From: Tsukamurella paurometabola DSM 20162
GTDB lineage: Bacteria; Actinomycetota; Actinomycetes; Mycobacteriales; Mycobacteriaceae
Direction of reading: 5' to 3'
DNA length: 64,000 nt
Assembly: GCF_000092225.1 (NCBI RefSeq)
Contig: NC_014158.1
Coordinates: 2,232,001 to 2,296,000, forward strand
Positions 1 through 12,210 of the stretch are shown here, one piece after another; the stretch's first letter is position 1; every line of letters begins with the position of its first letter. Position numbers and translations under genes: made by a program. The notes under the pieces are model-generated. The model worked only from the letters and a program-made list of their open reading frames with translations. It searched no databases and was not told where the DNA came from.

Positions 1-794
1 TCGTCGACGATCCGGAGTTCCCCGACGTCTACTACCGAACCGACGCCACCGAGCAGTTCGGATACGAATCGGGCTACGACCGGGCCACCATGGAGCGCTT
101 CTTCGCCGAACGCGGCGGCGACCCCGACCGTCCCGGCAAACGCGACCCGCTCGATGCCCTGCTGTGGCGCGCCGCCCGGCCGGGTGAACCGTCCTGGCCG
201 TCGCCACAGGGACCAGGGCGCCCCGGCTGGCACATCGAGTGCGCCGCGATCGCCCAGAATCGCCTCGGAGTGGGCTTCGATATCCAGGGCGGCGGCAGCG
301 ACCTGATCTTCCCGCACCACGAGTTCTCCGCCGCGCACGTCGAGGCGGACACCGGCGAGCGGCGGTTCGCCCGGCACTACGTGCATGCCGCGATGATCGG
401 ACTGGACGGAGAGAAGATGTCCAAGAGCCGCGGCAACCTCGTGTTCGTCTCGACTCTGCGCCGCGCGGGCGTCGATCCCGCTGCGATCCGGCTCGGCCTG
501 TTCGAAGGTCACTACCGCACCGACCGCGCATGGTCCGATGAGGTCCTGGCGCGCGCACAGGCCCGTCTGGACCTGTGGCGCAACGCTTTCGCCGCGGCGT
601 CGAGCCCGGACGGTGCCGAGCTCGTGGGTCGGTTGCGGCGTTACCTGGCCGATGATCTGGACACCCCGAAGGCCCTCTCCGCACTCGATGCCTGGGCGCA
701 TCGGGCAGTCACCTCCGGGGGTCCCGACCCCGACGGACCGTCCACCGTGGCCACCGCAGTCGACGCCCTCCTCGGCGTTGCGGTATCGGCGTAG
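1..794 (+). CDS. mshC: MshC, cysteine:GlcN-inositol ligase (5' truncated)
   Basis: The reading frame is open from base 3 and ends in TAG; 263 C-terminal residues are present of a family of about 410. MshC joins L-cysteine to glucosaminyl-inositol using ATP, the penultimate step of mycothiol synthesis in the cytosol. The class I tRNA-synthetase-like KMSKSRGN loop, which binds ATP, is visible near base 412, preceded by the [11 protein letters not shown] stretch that binds zinc and substrate in CysS/MshC proteins. The HIGH motif lies upstream of the window. The text WHIECAAIA and the lack of a tRNA-binding C-terminal extension favour MshC over CysS. Mycothiol marks the host as an actinobacterium. 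Confidence 0.93.
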   Translation, partial: VDDPEFPDVYYRTDATEQFGYESGYDRATMERFFAERGGDPDRPGKRDPLDALLWRAARPGEPSWPSPQGPGRPGWHIECAAIAQNRLGVGFDIQGGGSDLIFPHHEFSAAHVEADTGERRFARHYVHAAMIGLDGEKMSKSRGNLVFVSTLRRAGVDPAAIRLGLFEGHYRTDRAWSDEVLARAQARLDLWRNAFAAASSPDGAELVGRLRRYLADDLDTPKALSALDAWAHRAVTSGGPDPDGPSTVATAVDALLGVAVSA

Positions 795-807
795 CGGCTC
801 GTCGCGC

Positions 808-813
808 TATATT
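808..813 (+). promoter_or_regulatory. -10 box TATATT
   Basis: TATATT ends 6 nt before the GTG at 820 and there is no ribosome binding site. The transcript would begin at or next to the start codon, so it is probably leaderless. Confidence 0.5.
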
Positions 814-819
814 TCGCCT

Positions 820-1131
820 GTGAGGACCGTCAGCGAGCTGGCCCCGGATCTGACCGAGGGCGTGTGGACCGTGCAGACCCGCACGTCGACCTATGTGCTG
901 GACCTGGGGGAGATGACGCTGATGCGTGCGCCCGGGATAGGGGGGACGTCGGAGGACGAGCAATGGAGCATCAGCTCGCTGCGCCGTGATTCCGAAGACA
1001 TCCCGCTGCTGGGCATCAAGAGCTGCCGCGTCGGGGAGTCGGCGCAGTTCTGGGTTCGCGCCGCCGACGATCCCGATGTTCGTACCTGGCGTATCACCAC
1101 ACCGGTGGTATCGATCGAACGCATCGGCTGA
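820..1131 (+). CDS. Conserved-looking small protein, function unknown
   Basis: A 103-residue soluble protein beginning at GTG 820, just after mshC. I chose this start because a good -10 hexamer (TATATT) sits 6 nt upstream, and because the open frame further upstream overlaps mshC and looks like its shadow. There is no signal peptide or membrane segment. The text has mixed beta-rich composition (TRTSTYVLDLGEMTLMRAPG) and one cysteine. I do not recognise a family. It lies 5 bp before the next gene on the same strand, so it may be cotranscribed with the phosphodiesterase. Confidence 0.7.
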   Translation: MRTVSELAPDLTEGVWTVQTRTSTYVLDLGEMTLMRAPGIGGTSEDEQWSISSLRRDSEDIPLLGIKSCRVGESAQFWVRAADDPDVRTWRITTPVVSIERIG

Positions 1132-1136
1132 CCCCG

Positions 1137-2297
1137 ATGGGACAGGTGGTCCCACAGTACGGGTCGGCCTCGCTCGCCGATGTCGTACCGTCGGCCGCCG
1201 CCGCGCTCGGCGTTCGCGGTTTCGTGAACCAGCTCGGTTTCCGCCCGACGCGACGGGTCTGCCTGCTGCTCGTGGACGGCCTCGGACATCTTCTCCTGGA
1301 ACGGTACGCCGCACAGGCGCCGTTCCTCTCCGAGCTCACCGCCACCCGCATCTGCGCGGGCTTCCCGTCGACCACGGCCACCAGCATCTCCTCGATCGGC
1401 ACCGGACTGCCCCCGGGGGAGCACGGCATCGTCGGCCTGTCCTTCGCCGTCTGCGGTGACGGTATCGCCACGGGGACCACCATCAACGCTCTCGGCTGGA
1501 ATTCCTACGGGGTCCGGCATGCGCGGGACCTCCGCGAGTCGGTGGTCCCGGAGCGGGTGCAGCCGGAGCGCACACTGTTCGAGGCGATGGCGGCCGACGG
1601 CGTCGCCGTGACCACGGTGACGCCGAAGGATCACGTGGGAAGCGGTCTGAGCCGCGCCGTCCTGCGGGGCGCGGATCCGGTAGCGGCGACCGCGCTGGGT
1701 GACATCGTCGGTCGCGTGGCGGCCGCCACCGCCACGGGGACGGGCGAACGCGCCTTCTGCTACGCCTACCACGGCGACCTCGACATGCTGGGCCACGTCT
1801 ACGGTCCCGGTTCGCTGCCGTGGCTGATGCAGTTGCGGCAGGTCGACACCCTGGCCGAGTCACTGGCGATGGCGCTGCCCCCGGACTGTCTGCTCGTGAT
1901 CACGGCCGATCACGGCATGATCGAGGCTCCGGAGCAGTCCCGCATCGACTTCGACGCGGAGCCCGCGCTTCGGGCCGGCGTCCGGCAACTGGCGGGAGAG
2001 CCGCGGGTCCGGCACGTGTACACCGCCGACGGTGCCGTTACCGACGTCCGCGCGGCATGGTCGGCAGTGCTCGGAGAACGAGCGTGGATCCATACCCGGG
2101 ACGAGGCCGCCGAGGCCGGCTGGTTCGGTCCGCGGGTGCTCGACCGCACCCGGGAGCGGATCGGAGACCTGGTCGTGGCGATGCGCGGTGCGCACACCGT
2201 GGCCGTCCCGTCCGCGGAGCCGGTCGTGTCGAACCTGCTCGGCCAACACGGCTCACTCACCGAAGACGAGCAGCTCGTCCCGGTCCTGGTGCGCTAG
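1137..2297 (+). CDS. Type I phosphodiesterase / nucleotide pyrophosphatase family protein
   Basis: A 386-residue protein of the alkaline-phosphatase superfamily. Metal-binding and catalytic features are visible in order: an N-terminal VDGLGH aspartate, the nucleophile region GFPSTTATS near residue 78 (Thr is the usual nucleophile in this family), HGDLDMLGH, ADHGM near residue 256, and a C-terminal GQHG. No signal peptide is seen, so the protein is probably cytosolic. The family hydrolyses phosphodiester or pyrophosphate bonds; the substrate here cannot be told. Its TAG stop overlaps the stop of the convergent PAC2 gene by 4 bp. Confidence 0.85.
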   Translation: MGQVVPQYGSASLADVVPSAAAALGVRGFVNQLGFRPTRRVCLLLVDGLGHLLLERYAAQAPFLSELTATRICAGFPSTTATSISSIGTGLPPGEHGIVGLSFAVCGDGIATGTTINALGWNSYGVRHARDLRESVVPERVQPERTLFEAMAADGVAVTTVTPKDHVGSGLSRAVLRGADPVAATALGDIVGRVAAATATGTGERAFCYAYHGDLDMLGHVYGPGSLPWLMQLRQVDTLAESLAMALPPDCLLVITADHGMIEAPEQSRIDFDAEPALRAGVRQLAGEPRVRHVYTADGAVTDVRAAWSAVLGERAWIHTRDEAAEAGWFGPRVLDRTRERIGDLVVAMRGAHTVAVPSAEPVVSNLLGQHGSLTEDEQLVPVLVR

Positions 2298-3154
2298 GGA
2301 CCGGTTCCCGGGTCGCGGCGGCGCAAGTACTTCTCGAACTCCTCGGCGAGGGCATCGCCGTCGATGTGACGCTCCACGTCTTCGCGTTTGGCTTCCTCGT
2401 CGCCGCGCTCCTCCAGGCCGCGTACGTACGCCGCCACGTCCTCGTCGTCCGAGGTCATATCGGTGACCGAGTTCTCCCACTCCTCGGCCCGTTCCGGCAG
2501 ATCACCCAACGGAACGGCCAGGTCGAGGACGTGTTCGACGCGCTGCAACAGGGCCGCGGTGGCCTTGGGGTTCGGCGGCTGCGACACGTAGTGCGGCACC
2601 GCCGCCCAGAACGAGACAGCCGGGAATCCCGAGCGCACGCACGCGTCCTGAAGCACACCGGTGATCCCCGTCGGGCCTTCGTACCGGTTCTCCTCAAGTC
2701 CGTACCGGCGCGCGGAATCGGAGTCGTAGCCGGTGCCGGTGACCGGAACGGGCCTCGTGTGCGGGGTGTCGGCGAGCAGGGCTCCGAGGATCACGACGGT
2801 ATCGATCTTGAGCTCGGTGAACACCGCGAGCAACTGATCGCAGAAGGCGCGCCACCGGAAGTTCGGCTCGATACCCCGTAGCAGCACCACGTCCCGGTCC
2901 GCCTTCGGAGGCCGGCACACCGACAGCGTGGTCATCGGCCATTCCACCGCACGCGTCACACCGTCGATCTGTTTGATCGTGGGCCGGTTCACCTGGAAGT
3001 CGTAGAAATCATCCGAATCCAGCTCGGTCAGGGGCTGGGCATCCCAGATCAGTTCCAGGTGCTCGACGGCGCCCGATGCCGCATCGCCGGCATCGTTCCA
3101 CCCTTCGAACGCCGCGATGAGCACCGGCCGTTCGAGCTTCGGCATCTCCGTCAC
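2294..3154 (-). CDS. PAC2 family protein
   Basis: A 286-residue protein starting with FEGWNDAGDAASGAV after a short N-terminus, the hallmark of the PAC2 (proteasome assembly chaperone-like) family, and the counterpart of the actinobacterial gene beside metH. GTG 3154 (VTEMPKLE) is preferred; ATG 3145 is an alternative three codons in, and the longer open frame up to 3199 has no conserved text. The C-terminus is acidic (DDEDVAAYVRGLEER). In bacteria these proteins are uncharacterised, and a link to the Pup proteasome 13 kb away is only suggestive. It sits downstream of metH on the same strand with a 129-bp gap. Confidence 0.85.
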   Translation of the reverse strand: MTEMPKLERPVLIAAFEGWNDAGDAASGAVEHLELIWDAQPLTELDSDDFYDFQVNRPTIKQIDGVTRAVEWPMTTLSVCRPPKADRDVVLLRGIEPNFRWRAFCDQLLAVFTELKIDTVVILGALLADTPHTRPVPVTGTGYDSDSARRYGLEENRYEGPTGITGVLQDACVRSGFPAVSFWAAVPHYVSQPPNPKATAALLQRVEHVLDLAVPLGDLPERAEEWENSVTDMTSDDEDVAAYVRGLEERGDEEAKREDVERHIDGDALAEEFEKYLRRRDPGTGP

Positions 3155-3283
3155 CTGAAGAAGCCTAGCGCCGGAGCCAACCGGTTTGCTCGCACCCACC
3201 GCCGCGAGGCGGCCGATGTCCGGGGAACCGGGGGATGCGTCGACGGGGTTCTCGTGACGCGATCGCCTCGCTCCTACATGGGC

Positions 3284-7015
<3,732 letters not shown>

Positions 7016-7022
7016 GTACGTT

Positions 7023-7102
7023 CCTTCCGTAGCGGAAGGCGTCCTTGGCTCGCCGAGCGTGGCGGATACCGGGGCCCGGAACCGTTGCAACGCCTCTCGA
7101 CC
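7023..7102 (-). promoter_or_regulatory. Candidate SAH riboswitch in metH leader
   Basis: On the minus strand a -10 box TAGACT (7113-7108) predicts a transcript starting at about 7102 with GGUCGAG. The RNA can form P1 (GUCGAG 7101-7096 with CUCGGC 7057-7052), then GGCGUUGCAAC, close to the GCGCUGCRAC core of SAH (ahcY-motif) riboswitches, a P2 arm (CGG/CCG plus CCGG/CCGG), a CCACGCUCG segment resembling the usual CCAGGCUCG, and a pseudoknot AGGCGU (7095-7090) with ACGCCU (7042-7037). Next comes a perfect 7-bp hairpin CCUUCCG-CUA-CGGAAGG (7039-7023) that masks the metH ribosome binding site. The pseudoknot and that hairpin share bases 7037-7039, so ligand binding would free the ribosome binding site, as in known SAH ON switches. 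The match is by memory and eye. Confidence 0.72.
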
Positions 7103-7186
7103 AGAAAAGTCTACGTCGTCACCGACAGCGTCGCGAACTCGCCAACCGGTGGGTCGTCAACAACCTCTTTGCGGCGTATCCCGCAG

Positions 7187-7239
7187 AGGCCGCTTCGGCC
7201 GCGATGGCGCCATCGCGCCCGCTCCGCGAGCGGCGGCCT
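7187..7239. terminator. Cluster of nested hairpins between 5'-nucleotidase gene and metH
   Basis: Immediately 3' of the 5'-nucleotidase gene lie GGCCG-CTT-CGGCC (7188-7200), the perfect palindrome GCGATGGCGCCATCGC (7201-7216) and CCGCTC-CGC-GAGCGG (7219-7233). An outer pair AGGCCGC/GCGGCCT (7187-7193, 7233-7239) can enclose them. There is no U-tract. It probably ends the upstream transcript and separates it from the metH promoter. Confidence 0.5.
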
Positions 7240-7247
7240 GCCAGCGA

Positions 7248-8957
7248 TTACTGCTTCGTGATCCGGCTGGTGGGGGTTCGCAGGTTCTCCGTGGCCTGCA
7301 AGTACTTCTCCAGAGCATCGAGGTCGATTCCGCCCACCGTGAGATCCGTGCTTCGGGTGAACACGCTGAATCCGTCGCCGCCCGCGGCCAGGAAGTTGTT
7401 GGTGGTCACGCGGTACACCGCTACCGGATTGAGCGGCTGATCGCCCACCTTCACGCTGTCGCGCAGCACCTTCCGGTTCGACGCGCCATTCGGATCGTAG
7501 GTGTAGCTGATGCCCGATGGTGCCAGGATCGTGGTCTTGTCGGGGTTCTGCCACTGCTGTTCGAGCAGGTCGATGATCTGTTGTCCGGTGAGCGAGACGG
7601 TGACCACCTGGTTGCCGAACGGCTGCACGGTGTACGCGGCACCGTAGGTCACATCGCCGGCCTTGAGGTCGGCACGGACGCCGCCGGGGTTCATGAACGC
7701 GATCACGCCCGCCGCCGGGTTCGGGGCGCGGGTGGTGAACAGCATGGCGTCGGCGATCACATCGCCGAGCGCCGAGTCTCCGCCGGGGAAGGGCGCCCGG
7801 TTGAGGTCTGCGGGGATGGTGCCGATCACCCGGTCGGCGCGCGGCTTGGCCTCCTGCTCGTAGAACTCCACGAGTCGCTGCGTCGCGGCGTCCGGCGGGA
7901 GATCGCGCCCCACGAGACGGTTCACGGCCTTCGAGGTCACCCGGTCTGCGCCGAAGTCGAGCGTGATGTCGGTGATCAGTCGTCCGTACGAGGCGGCCTG
8001 GGTCACGGTGCGGCCGCCGATCGTGCACACGTACGCCTGGTGGGAGTGGCCGGTGACCAGGGCGGTGACGGCGGGGTCGACTTTGGCAGCCAGGTCCGGC
8101 GTGGGCGCGGAGACGTTGTTGCAGGCATTGGGATCGGCTTCGCCGGAGCCCTTCTGGGCGCCGCCGTCGTGCATCGTCGCGACGATGGCCTGCGCACCGG
8201 CCGCCTTCATCTCCGGCACGTATCGGTTGATCGCCTCGGCCTCATCGCCGAAGGTATAGCCGCGCACCCCCTCCGGGGCCACGATCGTCGCGGTCTCAGG
8301 GGTGACCGTGCCGATCACGGCGATCTTGCGTCCGGACACCTCGAACATCTTCCACGGCACGGTGCCCGGAGGGAGTTGACCGGCCTCGTTGGTGACGTTG
8401 GCGGCCAGGTACTGGTAGGCGGCTCCGGTGAAGGGCTCGCCGGGTTCACATCCGTCGGGGGCACAGCCACCCTTCTGCAGGCGTTCGAGTTCGATGGTGC
8501 CGTGGTCGAATTCGTGATTGCCCACCGACGATGCCTGCACACCGGCGGAGTTGAGGAACTTCACCGTGGGTTCATCTCGGAACAACGCGGAGACCAGGGG
8601 ACTGGCGCTCACTAGGTCGCCCGCGGCCACGGTGAGGTTGTTCGGATAGGCCTGCTTGAGTCGCTGTAGCGCGGTGGCGAAGTACACGGCACCTCCTGCC
8701 TCTGTGCCGCCGATCTTGCCGGTCGAGCCGGTGGGTGGCTGCAGGTTGCCGTGGAAGTCGTTGAACGCGAACAGGTGCACCTGGTCCGGGTTCGCAGGGG
8801 GCAGGTCTCCCACGCCGGGCACCGTGAAGCCGGCCCGGGCGCTCGACGATGCGGGACTGGTCGACGGTGCCGCCCCGTCGCCGGCGGTGCCGCAACTCGC
8901 TAGCACGGCGGCCGAAGCGGTCAGGGCCAGCGCGGTGATCAGCCGATGATGACGCAT
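7248..8957 (-). CDS. Secreted 5'-nucleotidase / UDP-sugar hydrolase lipoprotein
   Basis: 569 residues. The N-terminus is a lipoprotein signal (basic MRHHR, hydrophobic core, lipobox LASC with Cys22), so the enzyme is anchored outside the membrane. The calcineurin-like phosphoesterase domain shows FNDFHGN, GDLVSAS, GNHEFDHG and GHSHQAY, the metal ligands of the UshA/5'-nucleotidase family. The C-terminal half is the 5'-nucleotidase substrate domain (NPGGVRADL, TNNFLAAGGDGF). ATG 8957 is chosen over the in-frame TTG 8969 because it leaves a compact signal peptide. The likely role is dephosphorylating extracellular nucleotides for salvage and phosphate supply. Confidence 0.92.
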   Translation of the reverse strand: MRHHRLITALALTASAAVLASCGTAGDGAAPSTSPASSSARAGFTVPGVGDLPPANPDQVHLFAFNDFHGNLQPPTGSTGKIGGTEAGGAVYFATALQRLKQAYPNNLTVAAGDLVSASPLVSALFRDEPTVKFLNSAGVQASSVGNHEFDHGTIELERLQKGGCAPDGCEPGEPFTGAAYQYLAANVTNEAGQLPPGTVPWKMFEVSGRKIAVIGTVTPETATIVAPEGVRGYTFGDEAEAINRYVPEMKAAGAQAIVATMHDGGAQKGSGEADPNACNNVSAPTPDLAAKVDPAVTALVTGHSHQAYVCTIGGRTVTQAASYGRLITDITLDFGADRVTSKAVNRLVGRDLPPDAATQRLVEFYEQEAKPRADRVIGTIPADLNRAPFPGGDSALGDVIADAMLFTTRAPNPAAGVIAFMNPGGVRADLKAGDVTYGAAYTVQPFGNQVVTVSLTGQQIIDLLEQQWQNPDKTTILAPSGISYTYDPNGASNRKVLRDSVKVGDQPLNPVAVYRVTTNNFLAAGGDGFSVFTRSTDLTVGGIDLDALEKYLQATENLRTPTSRITKQ

Positions 8958-9093
8958 GGATCGACCCAAACACAGCGATAGGTCGTGTGGGTGACGAATC
9001 AGTTAACAACCGCCGGGCGACATCGGCTCGGACACGCGTGAACGGGTCCGGGGCGTGCGTCAGGTCGCCGCCACCGGGCGGACCCGCCTGACA

Positions 9094-9099
9094 TAGCCT
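9094..9099 (+). promoter_or_regulatory. -10 box TAGCCT
   Basis: TAGCCT ends 6 nt before the ATG at 9106, with no ribosome binding site in between. A leaderless transcript for the HAD hydrolase is likely. Confidence 0.5.
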
Positions 9100-9105
9100 G
9101 GAGCT

Positions 9106-9747
9106 ATGAGTCTTCCCTCCGCGGTCCTGTTCGACATGGACGGAACCCTCCTGGATTCTGAGAAGCTGTGGGACATAGCGGTTGCCGAATTCACCCGCAC
9201 GCTGGGCACTGAGATCACCGCCGAGGCGCGGGAGGCGACCCTCGGTAACGCCACAGCGGATTCGCTGCGCACGATCTTCGACTTCGCGGAGGTGCCGGAG
9301 CCCGAGCGCGACTACATCGCCGCCGAGAAGTGGGTGTCCGACCGGGTGGTGCAGCTCTTCGACGGCGGCATCCCCTGGCAGCCCGGGGCCCGGGACACCC
9401 TCGACCTGCTCGCCGAGGCAGGGGTTCCACTGGTACTGGTCACCAACACGATCCGCGAGATCACCGAACACGCGCTCGGCACCTTGGGGCGTGAGCGCTT
9501 CGTCGGAACCGTATGCGGCGACGAGATCCCGAACCCCAAACCCGCCGCCGACCCGTACCTGCGGGGGGCCGAATTGGCCGGTGTCCCGGCGTCGGAGTGC
9601 ATCGCCGTCGAAGATTCCCCCACGGGGGCACGCTCGGCACTCGCTGCGGGCTGCGCCGTTTTCACCGTGGGCCCGAACCCCGTGGCCGACGGCGCGCACC
9701 ACCTCGGCACCCTCGCGGGCGCAGGGCTGCAGACCTTCAGCCGCTAA
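9106..9747 (+). CDS. HAD superfamily hydrolase (beta-phosphoglucomutase-like phosphatase)
   Basis: 213 residues. Motif I FDMDGTLLDS (Asp10 nucleophile, Asp12) starts the protein, a helical cap follows, motif II is LVTNT, and motif III/IV are KPAADPYLRGAEL and EDSPTGARSA. The cap topology is that of the PGM-like/phosphoglycolate phosphatase group, cytosolic phosphatases of small phosphorylated metabolites; the substrate is not evident. Its TAA stop overlaps the stop of the convergent lipoprotein gene by 4 bp. Confidence 0.88.
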   Translation: MSLPSAVLFDMDGTLLDSEKLWDIAVAEFTRTLGTEITAEAREATLGNATADSLRTIFDFAEVPEPERDYIAAEKWVSDRVVQLFDGGIPWQPGARDTLDLLAEAGVPLVLVTNTIREITEHALGTLGRERFVGTVCGDEIPNPKPAADPYLRGAELAGVPASECIAVEDSPTGARSALAAGCAVFTVGPNPVADGAHHLGTLAGAGLQTFSR

Positions 9748-10193
9748 CCGACCGTGAAGGCGTTCTCCCCGTTCGAGCAGGTAGCGACGGCGTCGGTGAC
9801 GCGGGCGGCGCAGCGCCAGCCTGCGCTCTCGACCGTGACCGCCTGGCCTTGGGCGTTCGAGGCCGCGGCGGCGTAGGCCTTGCCCACGCGAAGCGCGTCG
9901 ACGCAGTTGGCGTGGCCGGACTTCACCACGACGCTCGCGGGACCGTTCGCGGTGTTCACGGAGCCGCACACGGTTCCGGGGGAAGCGACCGGCACGTCAC
10001 CGGCGCCGCCGGTGGCGGCGCTGCGGGCCGGAGCGCCCGCGGAGCCGGAGGCGGCCTGAGCGACGGGGCTGAAACTGATGCCACTCGCCGTCGAATCATC
10101 TCCCGACGTGGCGCATCCCGAGAGGGCGAGCAGCCCGACCGAACCCGCCGCCACGGCAGCACCGGCGCGAGTAGTCACCCAACGAAGGTTCAT
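9744..10193 (-). CDS. Small secreted lipoprotein, function unknown
   Basis: 149 residues. The signal peptide ends in lipobox LSGC (Cys27), followed by a low-complexity Ser/Ala/Gly linker and a compact C-terminal domain with four more cysteines (VCGS, NCVD, RCAA, TCSN), which could form two disulfides outside the cell. I do not recognise a named family. The start is ATG 10193; a -10 box TACCGT ends 7 nt upstream, so the mRNA is probably leaderless. Confidence 0.72.
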   Translation of the reverse strand: MNLRWVTTRAGAAVAAGSVGLLALSGCATSGDDSTASGISFSPVAQAASGSAGAPARSAATGGAGDVPVASPGTVCGSVNTANGPASVVVKSGHANCVDALRVGKAYAAAASNAQGQAVTVESAGWRCAARVTDAVATCSNGENAFTVG

Positions 10194-10200
10194 GATCGGG

Positions 10201-10206
10201 ACGGTA
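10201..10206 (-). promoter_or_regulatory. -10 box TACCGT
   Basis: On the minus strand TACCGT ends 7 nt before the ATG at 10193. It is probably the promoter of a leaderless lipoprotein mRNA. The rest of 10194-10279 shows nothing else clear. Confidence 0.4.
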
Positions 10207-10279
10207 GCGCTCCCGCTCGGTACTCGCCCGGCAGCAACGCCGGAAGGTGGCGAGACTCACGTGCGCGCAGTGGTACGTC

Positions 10280-12157
10280 TCACTTCTCGGCACCGTCGAT
10301 CGCAGCGCTGGCCATGACGGCCATGCGTACCCGCTCGGTATCCGCGGGCGTCCAACCGGGCGGCGGCATGACCGCGGCGAAGGCGTCGACGACCGCGGTG
10401 CCGTAATTGTGGCCGTGGCCGTCCGGGACGCCGGCGGCGTTCGCGAGGTCGGCCGAAACCTGCCAGAAGGTGACGAACGGATACCAGGCCATCGCCGAAC
10501 TGCGGTCGCGCCCCGCCGGCTCGCGCAACCAATCCGGTTGCCGGAAAATCAGATCGGTCGACCACCAGACCACCGGATCGGACGGATGTTGCACGTACAC
10601 GATGTGCGGCGCCAACCATTCGGCGCCGCCGTTCTCCGACAGTGGGACCACACCGTCGGTGAACCGGACGATGAGTCCGTCGGTGTACGAAGGCAGCACT
10701 TCGGGGGTTCCGAGATCGCGCCGCTGGGTGACCGCGGAGTGAATCGGGTTGGCCCGGGGCGGACCGAGCCACACCACACCGTCGACCTTGTCCCGGATGT
10801 CGGTGAGCGAATCGAAGGCGCCCTCGCCGGCGCGGGTGCCCAGGCTCTCGCCCATCACCAGCACCTTCGGCCTGGTCTCCACGGGCCGGGCGCGAACGTC
10901 CCCGACAACGGCATCGATCAGGCGCTGACCGGACCGCAGGGAGGCCTCGCCATCGGTGAGGAAGGAGATCCAGCTGGGCAGGTACGAGTACTGCATGGCG
11001 ATCAGTGCCACATCGCCGCCGTACATGAGTTCGACCGCGCGGGCGGCAGTCGGGTTGACCCAGCCCGATCCCGTGGTCGGGATGACCACGACGTACTTGC
11101 GGTCGAGTGCACGCGTGCGGTCCAGTTCCCGGTGCAATAGCGCGATCCGGCTCTCGGGTGTCTTCGCGTTCTCCAACCCGACGTAGACGCGCACCGGCTC
11201 GGTGACGGGCGCCGTGGTGAACCGGGCGAGGTCGGCGGCGTCCAGCCCGCCGGCCACGAACTTGCGCCCCTCCTTGCCGAGGCCCTTCCACTCGGCATGC
11301 GAGCGGGGCGATCCCGATCGCTCCGGCTCGACGGGTTGCGGGAATCCGGACGCCTCTTCGTCGTTCGATGCCGATGCCAGCCTGTTCGCCCCCGCGGTGA
11401 ATCCGCGCACGCCCACATCGTTGACGGCGATGACGACCAGGATCACCACCACCGCGAACCCCAGGACCTGCGCGGCGGGTTGAGGAATACGCAGATATCG
11501 GTTGGCACGGCGCGCGAGATACAGGCCGAGGTCGCGGAGCACACGGACCAGCGAGATCAAGACAGCCGACACCACGAAGGCGACGATCGGAGTGAGGACG
11601 TACCAGAGGTTCGATCCCGGAGGCATCCCCATGAGTGCGCGCACGTCGTCCTGCCAGCGCTTGGACACCACCAGCATGGTGAGGCCGCCGATCAGCACAC
11701 CGAGCACGATGAGTGCCCGCCACACCGGGACGAGCCGGGCACGTTTCGGGTCATCCCTGATCGGGTGCGCGCGCACCAGCAGGTCCACGACGATCCATTT
11801 GAGCAGCACCCCGATGCCGTAGCCGATCACCGCATTGATGCCCGCCACGATGCCCTGGAAGAACCACGAGCGCGGCACGAGAGAGACCGTGAAACTGCTC
11901 ATCAGGAACAGCCCGCCCACGAACAGCCCGGCGAAATCGAGGTGCAGCAGACCCCACGCCCAGGCGAGGAGCGGATGCCGGGCGGCGAAGTCGTCGAAGT
12001 TCTCCCGCAGGAACCGGTCCGGGTCGCGGGTCGCACGGACCACCCGGAGCCGGGCCCGGATCAGTGCTCGGGCGAAGCGGTACTGCGCGGCGCCCTTGGT
12101 CGGGGTGTTGGGGGCGGGAACGTCGCTCGCGGCCGACGGCGCCGCATCGTCGGTCAT
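10280..12157 (-). CDS. Membrane-embedded alpha/beta hydrolase (Abhydrolase_9 type)
   Basis: 625 residues. The N-terminal part has about four to five hydrophobic segments (LLHLDFAGLFVGGLF, GINAVIGYGIGVLL, ALIVLGVLIGGLTM, WYVLTPIVAFVVSAVL, VLGFAVVVILVVIA). The C-terminal catalytic domain has the nucleophile elbow GESLGT near residue 436 and a late histidine region (DGHGHNYGTAVVDAF). This two-part plan matches the actinobacterial Abhydrolase_9_N plus Abhydrolase_9 architecture; the substrate is unknown, probably a lipid or ester at the membrane. ATG 12157 is chosen because AAGGG lies 4 nt upstream; a longer frame to 12178 lacks such a site. Confidence 0.85.
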   Translation of the reverse strand: MTDDAAPSAASDVPAPNTPTKGAAQYRFARALIRARLRVVRATRDPDRFLRENFDDFAARHPLLAWAWGLLHLDFAGLFVGGLFLMSSFTVSLVPRSWFFQGIVAGINAVIGYGIGVLLKWIVVDLLVRAHPIRDDPKRARLVPVWRALIVLGVLIGGLTMLVVSKRWQDDVRALMGMPPGSNLWYVLTPIVAFVVSAVLISLVRVLRDLGLYLARRANRYLRIPQPAAQVLGFAVVVILVVIAVNDVGVRGFTAGANRLASASNDEEASGFPQPVEPERSGSPRSHAEWKGLGKEGRKFVAGGLDAADLARFTTAPVTEPVRVYVGLENAKTPESRIALLHRELDRTRALDRKYVVVIPTTGSGWVNPTAARAVELMYGGDVALIAMQYSYLPSWISFLTDGEASLRSGQRLIDAVVGDVRARPVETRPKVLVMGESLGTRAGEGAFDSLTDIRDKVDGVVWLGPPRANPIHSAVTQRRDLGTPEVLPSYTDGLIVRFTDGVVPLSENGGAEWLAPHIVYVQHPSDPVVWWSTDLIFRQPDWLREPAGRDRSSAMAWYPFVTFWQVSADLANAAGVPDGHGHNYGTAVVDAFAAVMPPPGWTPADTERVRMAVMASAAIDGAEK

Positions 12158-12210
12158 CGCGCCCTTCACGCTGAACACTCTAGGCCCCGCCCACCTGCGG
12201 CCCTGCGGGC

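Noticed and set aside
7016-7247. Cobalamin riboswitch upstream of metH
   Set aside because: No B12-box-like segment and the leader predicted from the -10 box is only about 87 nt, too short. An SAH riboswitch fits the structure far better.
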